Part shown: piece by piece, positions 28,162-37,539 of the stretch | How the letters are laid out: each line of letters starts with the position of its first letter | Position numbering within the stretch: position 1 is the first letter of the stretch | NCBI RefSeq assembly: GCF_900102345.1 | Contig: NZ_FNKB01000001.1 | Span: 2,232,001 to 2,296,000, forward strand | Direction of reading: 5' to 3' | From: Leucobacter chromiiresistens | Lineage (GTDB): Bacteria; Actinomycetota; Actinomycetes; Actinomycetales; Microbacteriaceae | DNA: 64,000 bases | Position numbers and translations under genes: made by a program | The notes under the pieces: model-generated | Database searches by the model: none | What the model was told of the DNA's origin: nothing | Seen by the model: the letters and a program-made list of their open reading frames with translations, nothing else

Positions 28162-29412
28162 CGGCACATCGCAGAGCCGCTTGTGCCACGCGATCGCCGA
28201 CTGATCGGTGAGCGAGGCGACCTGGTCGACGACCGCCCGGCGACGGTCGGCATCGCTGCTCGCGGCGCGGAAGTCGGCGGCGAACGCGGGCTCGAGCTCG
28301 CGCTCGCCCGAATCCCAGAGCACCTCGAGCAGTTCGGCGAGCAGCTCGCGCTGCCTGCGGTACGTGGGCTGCCGTCGGCCGCTCGCCATGACGAACGCCG
28401 CCACGATCCCCTTCAGCACGGCGATCTCGGCGCGAATGCCGCGCGGCACGATGATCGATGCACCGTAGCGGGCCAGCGGCGCGCCATCTGCGGCCTCCAG
28501 CGTCGCGCCGATCGACGCGCGGGCGAAGCGACCGATCATCTCGCTGGTGAAGTTCTTGAGCTGCGCCTGGTGCGCACGGCTCTCGTCCCAGCGCGTCAGC
28601 CACGTCTCGGACTCGGCGATGCGATCGTACGCGGCGCCGAGCTCGTCGCTCGAGAACGAACCCCCCGCCCACTCCGACACCGCGCGGATCAGGGAGTCGT
28701 GGCCCGAGCGCGACGTCAGAATCTCGGGATCGATGAAGCCGCTGACCACCGCGTCCTCGAAGTCGTGCACCGAGTAGGCGATGTCGTCGGAGAGATCCAT
28801 CACCTGCGCCTCGGCGCACTTCCGGCGCTCCGGCGCTCCGGCGCGCAACCAGGCGAACACGGGTGCGTCATCGGCGAAGTAGCCGAACTTCATGCTGCCC
28901 GGCTCGGCCTCGTCCAGGCTCCACGGGTACTTGCAGCTCGCATCGAGCGTGGCGCGCGTGAGGTTCAGGCCGACGCTCGTGCCGTCGGGCGTGAAGCGCT
29001 TCGGCTCGAGTCTGGCGAGCACTCGCAGCGTCTGCGCGTTCCCCTCGAAGCCGCCGGCGTCGGCCGCCCACTCGTTGAGCGCCTTCTCGCCGTTGTGCCC
29101 GAACGGCGGGTGCCCGAGGTCGTGGGCCAGGCACGCCGTATCGACGACATCCTGCGCGAGCCGCAGCGAGACTGCGAGTTCCCGGCCGATCTGCGCCACC
29201 TCGAGGGAGTGTGTGAGCCGATTGCGCGCGAAGTCGATGCCCGCCGTGGGGCTGAGCACCTGGGTCTTGGCGGCGAGGCGCCGCCAGCCGCTCGAGTGCA
29301 GCACACGGGCGCGGTCGCGCGCGAAATCGCTGCGCGAACCCGAGTGCGACTCGGCGACGAAGCGCTCGGCGTCCTCCGGCCCGTACCCGGCGGGGAGCCC
29401 GGCCTCAGCCAC
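28153..29412 (-). CDS. dgt: Deoxyguanosinetriphosphate triphosphohydrolase-like protein
   Basis: An HD-domain dNTPase of the Dgt/SAMHD1-like group that hydrolyses dNTPs to deoxynucleosides and triphosphate. 419 residues from a GTG start. The HD metal centre is visible: H in RLTHSLEVAQIG, HD in CLAHDLGHPPFGHNGEKAL and D in MDLSDDIAYSVHDFED. The N-terminal RSDFARDRARVLHSSGWRRLAAKTQV is the family motif. The GTG lies in the last codons of the dus gene (8-base overlap), so translation is coupled; no ATG fits better. Its stop codon lies within the proximal copy of a 58-bp tandem repeat. Confidence 0.93.
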   Translation of the reverse strand: MAEAGLPAGYGPEDAERFVAESHSGSRSDFARDRARVLHSSGWRRLAAKTQVLSPTAGIDFARNRLTHSLEVAQIGRELAVSLRLAQDVVDTACLAHDLGHPPFGHNGEKALNEWAADAGGFEGNAQTLRVLARLEPKRFTPDGTSVGLNLTRATLDASCKYPWSLDEAEPGSMKFGYFADDAPVFAWLRAGAPERRKCAEAQVMDLSDDIAYSVHDFEDAVVSGFIDPEILTSRSGHDSLIRAVSEWAGGSFSSDELGAAYDRIAESETWLTRWDESRAHQAQLKNFTSEMIGRFARASIGATLEAADGAPLARYGASIIVPRGIRAEIAVLKGIVAAFVMASGRRQPTYRRQRELLAELLEVLWDSGERELEPAFAADFRAASSDADRRRAVVDQVASLTDQSAIAWHKRLCDVPLV

Positions 29413-30592
29413 CCGAGTCGTCTCGCTCGGCCTGCGCCAGATCGGCGTAGTCGATGCTCTCGCTCGTGCGGCTCTCGAGCCAGCGATCCGGGAGCACGAC
29501 CCGCTTCGGGCTGCCTGCGCGCCCGCGCTGGCCCTCGGCGCCCTCGCCCGGGTACGGCAGCGAACCATCCATCGTGGCGAAGATCTCGTCCATCTGCTCG
29601 ATCGACTCGACCGCCGCCAGCGCCCGGCGCGTATCGCCGCCGACGCCGTAGCCCTTGAAGTACCAGGCGACGTGCTTCCTGATGTCGCGGCAGGCGTGCG
29701 CCTCATCGTCGTCGTAGAACTCGACCAGCAGCTCGGTATGACGCCGCATCGCCTCCATGACGAAGCCGAGCGCCGGCTTCGCGATCGCGGCGGCGGCCTC
29801 CTCCGCCGAGATCTCGCCGGCCTCCGCGCGGAACGCCGCGGCGAGATCGCCGAAGAGCCATGGGCGGCCCAGGCAGCCGCGACCCACGACGACGCCGTCG
29901 CAGCCGGTCTCGCGCACCATGCGGATCGCGTCCTCCGCAGACCAGATGTCGCCGTTGCCCAGCACCGGCACACTCGTCACCGTCTCCTTGAGGGTCGCGA
30001 TCGAGCTCCAGTCGGCGTGCCCCGAGTAGAACTGGTTCGCCGTGCGCCCGTGCAGCGCGATCGCCGCCACCCCGGCTCCCTCCGCGGCACGCGCCGCGTC
30101 GAGGTACGTCAGGTGATCCTCATCGATGCCCTTGCGCATCTTCACCGTCAGCGGAATGTCGCCGGCTGCGCGCACCGCGCCCTCGACGATCGCGCGGAAG
30201 AGGTCGCTCTTCCACGGCAGCGCCGAGCCGCCGCCCTTGCGCGTGACCTTCGGCACGGGGCAGCCGAAGTTCAAGTCGATGTGGTCGGCGAGATCCTGAT
30301 CCACCAGGAACCGTACGGCCTCCGAGACGGTCTTCGGGTCGACGCCGTAGAGCTGGATCGAGCGCGGAGTCTCGCTCTCGTGATGCTTGATGAGGCGGAG
30401 CGACGCAGGGGTGCGCTCGACGAGGGCGCGACTCGTGATCATCTCGCTCACGTAGAGCCCTGCGCCGTACTCGCGGCAGAGACGCCGGAACGCGGTGTTC
30501 GTGATGCCGGCCATGGGGGCGAGCACGACGGGCACGTCGAGCGCGAGCGGCCCGATGCGCAGACGGGTGTCGTCGAGAGTCTGGGAAGTCAT
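29405..30592 (-). CDS. dus: tRNA-dihydrouridine synthase
   Basis: A 395-residue FMN enzyme reducing uridines in tRNA D-loops. The barrel opens with VVLAPMAGITNTAFRRL; the catalytic Cys is in NFGCPVPKVTRKGGGSAL, with the KMRKG and LHGRTANQFYSGHADW FMN/tRNA-binding segments and GNGDIWS and GRGCLGRPW phosphate-binding loops. The C-terminal extension after about residue 320 is longer than in E. coli DusB, as in other actinobacteria. It overlaps the dgt start and lies 20 bases downstream of uppS, so uppS-dus-dgt probably form one transcript. Confidence 0.95.
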   Translation of the reverse strand: MTSQTLDDTRLRIGPLALDVPVVLAPMAGITNTAFRRLCREYGAGLYVSEMITSRALVERTPASLRLIKHHESETPRSIQLYGVDPKTVSEAVRFLVDQDLADHIDLNFGCPVPKVTRKGGGSALPWKSDLFRAIVEGAVRAAGDIPLTVKMRKGIDEDHLTYLDAARAAEGAGVAAIALHGRTANQFYSGHADWSSIATLKETVTSVPVLGNGDIWSAEDAIRMVRETGCDGVVVGRGCLGRPWLFGDLAAAFRAEAGEISAEEAAAAIAKPALGFVMEAMRRHTELLVEFYDDDEAHACRDIRKHVAWYFKGYGVGGDTRRALAAVESIEQMDEIFATMDGSLPYPGEGAEGQRGRAGSPKRVVLPDRWLESRTSESIDYADLAQAERDDSGG

Positions 30593-30612
30593 ATCGCGTC
30601 CATTCTCGCAGA

Positions 30613-31398
30613 TCAGGATCGCGTGGGCGTGTCGACCGCACCGCCGAAGCGGCGATCGCGCTCGTGGTAGATGCCGATCGCCTCCCACAACTGCTGCCGG
30701 CCGAAGTCGGGCCACAGCGTGTCGAGGAAGACCATCTCCGCGTACGCCGACTGCCAGAGCATGAAGTTGCTCGTGCGCTGCTCGCCGGAGCTGCGGAGGA
30801 AGAGATCGACGTTCGGCAGCTCGGGAACGTACAGGTGGCGCTCGATCGTGCGCTCCGTGATGCCGTTCGGCGAGAGGCGGCCCGCGCGCACCTCCGATGC
30901 GATGGCGCGCACCGCATCGGTGATCTCGTTGCGGCCGCCGTAGTTCACGCACATGGTGAGCGTGAGCCCCGTGTTGTGCCGGGTCGCGCGCTCGGAGGCC
31001 TGCAACTCGTTGATCACCGACCCCCAGAGCTTCGGGCGCCGGCCCGCCCAGCGCATCCGCACGTTCCATGCGTCGAGCTGCGCGCGGCGGCGGCGCAGCA
31101 CATCGCGATTGAACCCCATGAGAAACCGCACCTCGTCGGGCGAGCGGCGCCAGTTCTCGGTCGAGAAGGCGTATACGCTCAGGTGCGAGACGCCGGCCTG
31201 GATCGCGCCCGCGACGACATCGAGCAGGGCCTGCTCGCCCATGCGGTGCCCCTCCACGCGCGGCAGCCCCCGTCGGTTCGCCCAGCGCCCGTTGCCGTCC
31301 ATCACGATCGCGACGTGCTGCGGGGGCTGGCCGGCGAATACCGGGGGGTGCTCGCCGGTCCAGTCGACCGGCACGAGCGAGGACGGGGCGCGATGCAT
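30613..31398 (-). CDS. uppS: Isoprenyl (cis-prenyl) transferase, UppS family
   Basis: A 261-residue cis-prenyltransferase making the polyprenyl diphosphate carrier (decaprenyl or undecaprenyl) for cell wall synthesis at the membrane. Signature [24 protein letters not shown] (catalytic Asp in MDGNGRWA), [17 protein letters not shown] and the C-terminal [27 protein letters not shown] with the conserved RxSGExR pattern. Chain length cannot be told from sequence. TACACT seven bases before ATG with no ribosome binding site suggests leaderless initiation. Confidence 0.95.
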   Translation of the reverse strand: MHRAPSSLVPVDWTGEHPPVFAGQPPQHVAIVMDGNGRWANRRGLPRVEGHRMGEQALLDVVAGAIQAGVSHLSVYAFSTENWRRSPDEVRFLMGFNRDVLRRRRAQLDAWNVRMRWAGRRPKLWGSVINELQASERATRHNTGLTLTMCVNYGGRNEITDAVRAIASEVRAGRLSPNGITERTIERHLYVPELPNVDLFLRSSGEQRTSNFMLWQSAYAEMVFLDTLWPDFGRQQLWEAIGIYHERDRRFGGAVDTPTRS

Positions 31399-31405
31399 GC
31401 CTGCC

Positions 31406-31411
31406 AGTGTA
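31406..31411 (-). promoter_or_regulatory. -10 hexamer of a probable leaderless uppS promoter
   Basis: TACACT on the minus strand, seven bases before the uppS ATG, in the 46-base gap after recO. Confidence 0.42.
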
Positions 31412-31444
31412 GAGGCGGCGCCGAACCGTCGGCTGCAGCCGGGG

Positions 31445-32167
31445 TCAGCGGCGCGGCGCGCTGAACGACCGCAGCCCGCGCTCCAGGTGCCACTGCGTGT
31501 ACGCGGCGGCGATCCCGGCCGCCTGCCCGCGCTCGCGATCCGACGCAGCGAGCGCCGACTCCCAGTCTCCCGAGAGCAGCGAGCCGAGCAGACCGATGCT
31601 GCCCGGATCGAGGCGCGGCGAGCCGGGCGTGCGGCAGTCCTCGCACACCACTCCCCCGAGCTGCACGACGACCGCGGTGTGCGGCCCCGGTGCGCCGCAC
31701 CGCACGCAGTCGACGAACCCGGGCGTCCAGCCCGCGATGGAGAGCGCGCGCAGCAGGTAGCCGTCCCTGACGAGATCCGGCGGGATGCGCGCCGCCGCGA
31801 GCGTGCGGAGCGCTCCGACGAGCAGCTCGTACAAGCGGCGCGACGGATCCCCCTCGGCGAGCCGCTCCGCCGTCTCCACGATCACGCTGCCCGCCCGATA
31901 CCGGTCGTAGTCGGCGCTGATCGACGGCCCGTACGCGCCGAGCGTCTCCGCCTGGGTGATCGTGTCGAGCGACCGGCCCTCGAAGCACTGCACGTCGGCG
32001 ACCATGAACGGCTCGAGCCGTGCGCCGAACTTCGACGACGTGCGGCGCACTCCCTTCGCCACCGCCCGCAGCAGCCCGCGCTCGCGGGCGAGCATCGTGA
32101 CGATGCGGTCGGCCTCGCCCAGCTTGTGGGTGCGGAGCACGACGCCTTGTTCGCGGTACAGGGGCAC
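31445..32167 (-). CDS. recO: DNA repair protein RecO
   Basis: RecO loads RecA with RecR at gaps and ends. 240 residues with N-terminal OB fold ([23 protein letters not shown], then [19 protein letters not shown]), a central helical part, and a C-terminal zinc ribbon CVRCGAPG...CEDCRTP. The GTG start is chosen because GATACT lies six bases upstream, and an in-frame extension would run antisense through the divergent channel gene. Within Microbacteriaceae recO-uppS-dus-dgt-dnaG is a usual order. It is divergent from the TRIC-type gene, with 108 bases between the two start codons. Confidence 0.93.
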   Translation of the reverse strand: MPLYREQGVVLRTHKLGEADRIVTMLARERGLLRAVAKGVRRTSSKFGARLEPFMVADVQCFEGRSLDTITQAETLGAYGPSISADYDRYRAGSVIVETAERLAEGDPSRRLYELLVGALRTLAAARIPPDLVRDGYLLRALSIAGWTPGFVDCVRCGAPGPHTAVVVQLGGVVCEDCRTPGSPRLDPGSIGLLGSLLSGDWESALAASDRERGQAAGIAAAYTQWHLERGLRSFSAPRR

Positions 32168-32173
32168 CGCTCC

Positions 32174-32179
32174 AGTATC
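32174..32179 (-). promoter_or_regulatory. -10 hexamer of a probable leaderless recO promoter
   Basis: GATACT on the minus strand, six bases before the recO GTG. Confidence 0.42.
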
Positions 32180-32263
32180 CTCCACCCGGGCGAGAGCCCT
32201 GCCAGGATTCCGCCCGCGGCGCAACGCCCCCGGCAGTGCTCGGGCCGATGCGGGCGGGTGCGC

Positions 32264-32269
32264 GACAAT
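32264..32269 (+). promoter_or_regulatory. -10 hexamer of a probable leaderless promoter (TRIC-type gene)
   Basis: GACAAT followed by six bases and the GTG at 32276; divergent from the recO promoter. Confidence 0.42.
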
Positions 32270-32275
32270 GGATCC

Positions 32276-33079
32276 GTGCTCGACGAGACCTTCCGCATCC
32301 CGCTCTACGCCGACCTCGCCGCGGTCGGCGTGGGCAGTCTGCAGGGCGCGCTCTTCGCGGCCGGCTTCAAACGACTCGACCTGCTCGGCGTGGCGATCAT
32401 CGGCATCTTCTCCGGCGTGGGCGGCGGCTTCCTCCGCGATGTCTTCCTCGGCACCACGCCCGCCGCGTTCGCCGACAACTGGTATCTGGTGGTCGCGACC
32501 GGCGCCGCGTTCATCGGCATGCTGCTGCAGCGGCTCCTCGAGAAGGTCGACCCCGTCATCACCGTGCTCGACGCCATCAGCATCGGCATGTTCGGCGCCA
32601 TCGGCGCGACGAAGGCGCTCGCGTTCGGCATGCCGGTGGTGCCCGCCCTCTTCATCGGCACCGTCTCGGCCGTGGGCGGCGGCGTGCTCCGCGACCTCAT
32701 GCTCAACATCCCGATCGCGCTCATGCACGTCGGCTCCCTGTACGCGGTCGCGAGCCTCGTCGGCGTCACCGTGCTGCTCGCGCTCCTCGCGCTCGGCGTC
32801 GCCGTGATCCCCGCGAGCATCGTCTGCGTCGTGGTCACCGCCCTCGTGCGGCTCCTCGCCGTGCGCTTCGGCTGGAGCCTGCCCGAGCAGCGCGCCCTCA
32901 GCCGCATCCGCCTGCGGCGCCAACGCCAAGTGGAGCAGGCCATCGAAGAGGCGCTGCACACTGGCGCGATCACGCTCCCGACGACGATTCCCGGTGCCGA
33001 GGACGGCGACGGCCCGCTGCGTGGCCCCGATGCGCCGGATCGCGGCGCCGATCCCGAGCCGCCCCGCGACGGGCGCTGA
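32276..33079 (+). CDS. Trimeric intracellular cation (TRIC) channel family protein (UPF0126)
   Basis: A 267-residue membrane protein with two repeats of a three-helix unit plus a seventh helix, the TRIC/YadS arrangement. The paired Gly-rich loops [13 protein letters not shown] and [12 protein letters not shown] are the hallmarks that form the pore-lining kink. Bacterial members conduct K+ or Na+ in reconstituted systems; physiological role is unsettled. After the membrane part comes a basic helix ([22 protein letters not shown]) and a polar, Asp/Pro-rich tail of about 35 residues. The GTG start is used because no in-frame ATG lies nearby and a -10-like hexamer is six bases upstream. It converges with ruvC, 26 bases apart. 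Confidence 0.9.
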   Translation: MLDETFRIPLYADLAAVGVGSLQGALFAAGFKRLDLLGVAIIGIFSGVGGGFLRDVFLGTTPAAFADNWYLVVATGAAFIGMLLQRLLEKVDPVITVLDAISIGMFGAIGATKALAFGMPVVPALFIGTVSAVGGGVLRDLMLNIPIALMHVGSLYAVASLVGVTVLLALLALGVAVIPASIVCVVVTALVRLLAVRFGWSLPEQRALSRIRLRRQRQVEQAIEEALHTGAITLPTTIPGAEDGDGPLRGPDAPDRGADPEPPRDGR

Positions 33080-33105
33080 ACCCCTCGCGCTCGCCTCTCC
33101 CGCTG

Positions 33106-33702
33106 TCAGGCGCGGGGCCCGCTGCGGCGCCGACCGGCGCGCGCCTCGGCCTCGCGCCAGGCCCGCTGCGCCGGCGTTTCGCCCGCTGGAGCCCGGCCGC
33201 GGGCGGAGCGATCCGCCGATCCGCCGCGCGACAGGTGCCACGCATGCGTGATGGCGAGCGCGAGAGCGTCCGCCGCGTCCGCCGGCTTCGGAGGCGCGCC
33301 GAGGCGCAGCAGACGCGTCACCATGGTGGTCACCTGGGTCTTGTCGGCGCTGCCGTACCCCGTCACCTGCGCCTTCACCTCGTTGGGGGTGTAGAGCGCG
33401 ACCGGGATCCCGCGCCGCTCGGCGAGGAACATCACGACGCCGCTGATCTGGGCGACTCCCATCACGCTCGGCAGGTTCTGCTGCGCGAACACGCGCTCGA
33501 GCGCGATCGCGGCCGGCTTCTCGCCGTCGAGCAGGCGCTCGATCGCCGAACCCAGCTGATGGAGGCGGGCGGGAAGCTCCGCCGTCGCAGGCGAACCCAG
33601 CACCTCGACATGCTCGAACGTCACGCGCCGACCCGCCCCGGCCGTCACCACGCCGATGCCGCAGCGGGTGAGGCCAGGGTCGATGCCGATGATGCGGGTC
33701 AT
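33106..33702 (-). CDS. ruvC: Crossover junction endodeoxyribonuclease RuvC
   Basis: RuvC resolves Holliday junctions in recombination. 198 residues with the RNase H-like fold: first catalytic Asp in [11 protein letters not shown], Glu in [12 protein letters not shown], and the C-terminal acidic pair in [18 protein letters not shown]. The last 40 residues are a basic, disordered tail ([23 protein letters not shown]), longer than in E. coli. It starts 13 bases after yebC. ruvA and ruvB, which usually follow, are not present here: a convergent channel gene comes instead. Confidence 0.96.
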   Translation of the reverse strand: MTRIIGIDPGLTRCGIGVVTAGAGRRVTFEHVEVLGSPATAELPARLHQLGSAIERLLDGEKPAAIALERVFAQQNLPSVMGVAQISGVVMFLAERRGIPVALYTPNEVKAQVTGYGSADKTQVTTMVTRLLRLGAPPKPADAADALALAITHAWHLSRGGSADRSARGRAPAGETPAQRAWREAEARAGRRRSGPRA

Positions 33703-33715
33703 CGCGGCCGGCGAC

Positions 33716-34480
33716 TCACTCGTCGTCGGCGAGCTCGGCCTGCACCTCGGGCGTCAGGTCGACATTCGAGAAGACGTTCTGCACATCGTCGCTGTCTTCG
33801 AGCGCGTCGATCAGCCGGAACACCTTGCGAGCGGTGTCGGCGTCCACCTCCACCTTCAGGTTCGGCACGAACTCGACATCGGCCGAGTCGTAATCGATGC
33901 CGGAGTCGACGAGGGCGGTGCGCGCGGCGACGAGCTGCGACGCGTCGGTGATGACGTCGAAGGACTCGCCGTGGGGAGCCGCGTTGACCTCTTCCGCGCC
34001 GGCCTCGAGCACGGCGGTGAGCACGTCGTCCTCCGTCGTGCCCTCCGCGGGCACCACGATGACGCCCTTGCGTCCGAAGTTGTAGGCGACGCTCCCCGGG
34101 TCGGCGAGCGTGCCCCCGTTGCGGCTGAGCGCGGTGCGCACCTCGGCCGCTGCACGGTTCTTGTTGTCCGTCAGGCACTCGATCATGAGGGCGACGCCGT
34201 TCGGGCCGTAGCCTTCGTACACGATCGTCATGTACTCGACGGCATCGCCGTCGAGGCCCGCCCCGCGCTTGATCGCGCGATCGATGTTGTCGCCGGGCAC
34301 CGAGTTCTTCTTGGCCTTCTGCACGGCGTCGACGAGCGTCGGGTTGCCCGAGAGGTCGGCTCCGCCGATGCGGGCGGCGACCTCGATGTTCTTGATGTAC
34401 TTGGCGAACGCCTTCGCACGGCGCGAATCGATGATCGCCTTCTTGTGCTTGGTCGTCGCCCACTTGGAGTGTCCGGACAC
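33716..34480 (-). CDS. yebC: YebC/PmpR-family protein (TACO1 family)
   Basis: A 254-residue YebC family member; relatives act as transcriptional regulators and as translation factors that relieve ribosome stalling at proline stretches. The N terminus [17 protein letters not shown] and the [22 protein letters not shown] motif are diagnostic. GTG start chosen for its GAGGAG ribosome binding site and the canonical N terminus; the ATG at 34522 would add 14 atypical residues. It precedes ruvC by 13 bases, the common yebC-ruvC pair. Confidence 0.95.
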   Translation of the reverse strand: MSGHSKWATTKHKKAIIDSRRAKAFAKYIKNIEVAARIGGADLSGNPTLVDAVQKAKKNSVPGDNIDRAIKRGAGLDGDAVEYMTIVYEGYGPNGVALMIECLTDNKNRAAAEVRTALSRNGGTLADPGSVAYNFGRKGVIVVPAEGTTEDDVLTAVLEAGAEEVNAAPHGESFDVITDASQLVAARTALVDSGIDYDSADVEFVPNLKVEVDADTARKVFRLIDALEDSDDVQNVFSNVDLTPEVQAELADDE

Positions 34481-34548
34481 GGGGGCTCCTCTTCGATCGT
34501 TAGGTGGTGGGGTGGTCTGCATTCAGTCTATGGGGCCGGGGCCGACGC

Positions 34549-35136
34549 TCACGGACGCGGCCAGGCGTCGGCGAAGAGCTCGCGCACCTCGCCGAGCAGC
34601 TGCGGCATCGCCTTCGTCTTCGCGATGATCGGGAAGAAGTTCGCGTCGGACGCCCAGCGCGGCACCACGTGCTGGTGCAGGTGCGCCGCGATGCCCGCCC
34701 CCGCGATCTCGCCCTGGTTCATGCCGATGTTGAACCCGTCGCAGGAGAGCGTCGCGCGAGCCACGCGCATGGCCGTCTGCGTGAGCGCGGCGATCTCAGC
34801 GGTCTCGGCCGCAGAGGCCTCGTCGTAGCTCGATATGTGCCGGTAGGGGCACACGAGCAGGTGCCCGCTGTTGTACGGGAACAGGTTCAACAGCACATAG
34901 GCGTGCTCGCCGCGGGCGACGATCAGCGCGTCCGCGTCGGATCGCTCGGGAGCGGCGCAGAACGGGCAGTCGTGCTGCGTCGGCTGGTGATGATCCGACA
35001 CGTAGACCATGCGATGCGGCACCCAGAGGCGTCGCAGGTCGTCCGCGACTCCCACGGCGCCGCTCTCGTCGAGCGACTCCGTTCGTTCGTGGGCCGGCGG
35101 GAGGTCGGTGCCGTCGCCCCCCGCTACTCCGACCAT
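34549..35136 (-). CDS. HIT-family nucleotide hydrolase/transferase
   Basis: A 195-residue histidine-triad protein. The active-site motif [10 protein letters not shown] is at about residues 152-161, the N-terminal DCPFCAAP Cys pair suggests a zinc-binding Fhit/galT-like type, and [26 protein letters not shown] is the family's core. Such proteins act on dinucleoside polyphosphates or adenylylated compounds. Its ATG overlaps the thrS 3' end by 13 bases, the frequent thrS-HIT pair of actinobacteria, and is likely translated from the thrS message. Confidence 0.9.
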   Translation of the reverse strand: MVGVAGGDGTDLPPAHERTESLDESGAVGVADDLRRLWVPHRMVYVSDHHQPTQHDCPFCAAPERSDADALIVARGEHAYVLLNLFPYNSGHLLVCPYRHISSYDEASAAETAEIAALTQTAMRVARATLSCDGFNIGMNQGEIAGAGIAAHLHQHVVPRWASDANFFPIIAKTKAMPQLLGEVRELFADAWPRP

Positions 35137-37091
35137 GCCGTGTCGACCTGTTCGTGTGAGCGGATCGCCGCGGTGATCCGCTCGATCGCCTCATCGACGG
35201 GAACGCCGTTCAGCTGCGTGCCGTCGCGGAAGCGGAAGCTCACCGCGCCCGCGGCCCGATCCTCCTCGCCGGCGATGAGCTGGAACGGGATCTTCGCCTT
35301 GGTGTGGGTGCGGATCTTCTTCGGCATGCGGTCGTCGCTGTGGTCGACCTCGGCGCGCACGCCGTGCTCCCGCAGCCGGGCGATCACGCCGTCGAGGTAC
35401 TCGCCGTACTGGTCGGCGACCGGGATGCCCACGACCTGCGTCGGCGACAGCCACACCGGGAACGCACCGGCGTAGTGCTCGAGCAGGATCGCGAAGAACC
35501 GCTCCACCGAACCGAGCAGCGCCCGGTGGATCATGATCGGCTGCTTGCGCGTGCCGTCGGCGGCCGCGTACTCGAGCTCGAAGAGCTCGGGCTGGTTGAA
35601 GTCGAGCTGCACGGTGGAGAGCTGCCAGGTGCGGCCGATCGCGTCGCGCGCCTGCACCGAGATCTTGGGCCCGTAGAACGCAGCGCCGCCGGGATCCGCG
35701 ACGAGCTCGAGGCCCGACTCCTCGCCGACCTCGCGCAGCGTTTCGGTGGCGATCTTCCACTGCTCGTCGGAGCCGACCGACTTCTCGGGATCCCGCGTCG
35801 AGAGCTCCAGGTAGAAGTCGTCGAGGCCGTACGCGCGCAGCGTCGCGAAGACGAACTCGAGCTGCCGCTTGATCTCGTCCTTGACCTGCTCGTCGGTGAC
35901 GTAGATGTGCGCATCGTCCTGCGTCAGGCCGCGCACGCGGGTGAGGCCCGAGAGCGTGCCGCTCTTCTCGTAGCGGTAGACGGTGCCGAACTCGGCGAGT
36001 CGCAGCGGCAGCTCGCGGTAGCTGCGGGCGCGGGCGCGGAAGATGAGGTTGTGGAACGGGCAGTTCATCGGCTTGAGGTAGTAGTCCTGCCCGGGCTTCA
36101 CCACATTGCCGTCGGCGTCGGTCTGCTCGTCGAGGTGCATGGCCGGGAACATGCCGTCCTTGTACCAGTTCAGGTGCTGGCTGGTCTCGAACAGCGTGCC
36201 CTTGGTGATATGCGGGCTGTTGACGACCTCGTAGCCGTTCTTCAGCAGCTCCGACCGCATGAAGTTCTCGATCTCGTGGCGGATGATGCCGCCCTTCGGG
36301 TGGAACACCGCGAGACCCGATCCGATCTCGTCGGGGAAGCTGAAGAGGTCGAGTTCGACGCCCAGCTTGCGGTGGTCGCGCTTCGCGGCCTCCTCGAGGC
36401 GCGTCTGGTACGCCCGCAGCTCGTCCTTCGACGGCCAGGCGGTGCCGTAGATGCGCTGCAGCATCGGATTCTTCTCGCTGCCGCGCCAGTATGCGCCCGC
36501 CGAGCGCATCAGCGCCCAGCCGTTGCCGAGCATGCGCGTGCTCGGCACGTGCGGGCCGCGGCAGAGATCCTTCCAGCAGAGCTCGCCCGTCTTCGGATCG
36601 ACGTTGTCGTAGATGGTGAGCTCGGAGCCGCCGACCTCGACGCTCTCGCCGTTCTCGTCGCCGGCCGACCCGCCCTTGAGTCCGATGAGCTCGAGCTTGT
36701 AGGGCTCGTCCGCGAGCTCAGCGCGCGCCTCGTCCTCGGTCACCACGCGGCGCACGAAGCGCTGGCCCTGCTTCACGATCTTCTGCATCTCCGCGGAGAT
36801 GGCCTTGAGGTCTTCGGGGGTGAAGGGCTCGGCCGGATCGAAGTCGTAGTAGAACCCGTCGGTGATGGGCGGGCCGATGCCGAGGCGCGCCTCGGGGTTG
36901 ATGCGCTGCACCGCCTGGGCGAGCACATGCGCAGCGGAGTGCCGCAGAATGCCGAGCCCGTCCTCCGAGTCGATCGCGACCGGCTCCACCGTGTCCGCAT
37001 CCGTGATCTCAGCTGCGAGGTCGCGGAGTTCTCCGTTGACGCGCATCGCGACGATCGAACGGTCGGTGAAACGGGAGAAGCCATCGGCCAC
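35124..37091 (-). CDS. thrS: Threonyl-tRNA synthetase
   Basis: A class II synthetase, 655 residues. After a short N-terminal part comes the editing domain ([16 protein letters not shown], with zinc-type HSAAH and the later [12 protein letters not shown]), then the catalytic core with [36 protein letters not shown] (motif 2 and a zinc-binding Cys), and the anticodon-binding domain near the C terminus. The GTG start ([10 protein letters not shown]) is used because AAGGAG lies eight bases upstream. Divergent in spacing from its neighbour, it probably opens the thrS-HIT-yebC-ruvC run. Confidence 0.96.
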   Translation of the reverse strand: MADGFSRFTDRSIVAMRVNGELRDLAAEITDADTVEPVAIDSEDGLGILRHSAAHVLAQAVQRINPEARLGIGPPITDGFYYDFDPAEPFTPEDLKAISAEMQKIVKQGQRFVRRVVTEDEARAELADEPYKLELIGLKGGSAGDENGESVEVGGSELTIYDNVDPKTGELCWKDLCRGPHVPSTRMLGNGWALMRSAGAYWRGSEKNPMLQRIYGTAWPSKDELRAYQTRLEEAAKRDHRKLGVELDLFSFPDEIGSGLAVFHPKGGIIRHEIENFMRSELLKNGYEVVNSPHITKGTLFETSQHLNWYKDGMFPAMHLDEQTDADGNVVKPGQDYYLKPMNCPFHNLIFRARARSYRELPLRLAEFGTVYRYEKSGTLSGLTRVRGLTQDDAHIYVTDEQVKDEIKRQLEFVFATLRAYGLDDFYLELSTRDPEKSVGSDEQWKIATETLREVGEESGLELVADPGGAAFYGPKISVQARDAIGRTWQLSTVQLDFNQPELFELEYAAADGTRKQPIMIHRALLGSVERFFAILLEHYAGAFPVWLSPTQVVGIPVADQYGEYLDGVIARLREHGVRAEVDHSDDRMPKKIRTHTKAKIPFQLIAGEEDRAAGAVSFRFRDGTQLNGVPVDEAIERITAAIRSHEQVDTAWSE

Positions 37092-37179
37092 GGGTGAACT
37101 CCTTCGCTGTGGAGGTCGGAAACGGCGGGTGCGGGTGCGCACGCGCTCGGCCGGCGCGGGTGCCGACCACCGTACGATC

Positions 37180-37449
37180 CTACTGCGTTCCCGCGGAGTG
37201 CGGCTGCGCGGCGCCCGGGCGCGCGTCGCCGGCGGCGCGGGCGAATCGGCGGCGCCCCGCTGCGAACCACACCGTCGAGCCGACGAGGGGAACCGCAGCG
37301 ATGAAGAAGATCCAGGCGATCATCTTCGGCCAGCTGAGCTGCGGCCCGACCTTCGCGAGGGAGAGGATCGCGCAGAGCCCGAGCACGGCGTGGGCGAGGG
37401 CGAGAAGACCCGGCAGGACGGCGAGTGCGATGGCGGCCGGATCGTGCAT
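37180..37449 (-). CDS. Small membrane protein, PLDc_N-like
   Basis: An 89-residue protein with two membrane helices ([26 protein letters not shown] and [23 protein letters not shown]) and a short charged C terminus. The spacing and the VPLVG motif match the phospholipase D N-terminal-like membrane domain found as a stand-alone protein in actinobacteria. Role unknown. TAGTCT seven bases before the ATG and no ribosome binding site suggest it is leaderless and transcribed on its own. Confidence 0.75.
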   Translation of the reverse strand: MHDPAAIALAVLPGLLALAHAVLGLCAILSLAKVGPQLSWPKMIAWIFFIAAVPLVGSTVWFAAGRRRFARAAGDARPGAAQPHSAGTQ

Positions 37450-37456
37450 GCGGGCC

Positions 37457-37462
37457 AGACTA
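37457..37462 (-). promoter_or_regulatory. -10 hexamer of a probable leaderless promoter (PLDc_N-like gene)
   Basis: TAGTCT on the minus strand, seven bases before the ATG at 37449. Confidence 0.38.
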
Positions 37463-37539
37463 CCGCAGTGGTGGGACGCGATCCGATCGGGCGCCGAGCA
37501 CCCGCGCCCGGTGCCTCTGCGCGCGGTGCGGCGCCTCCC

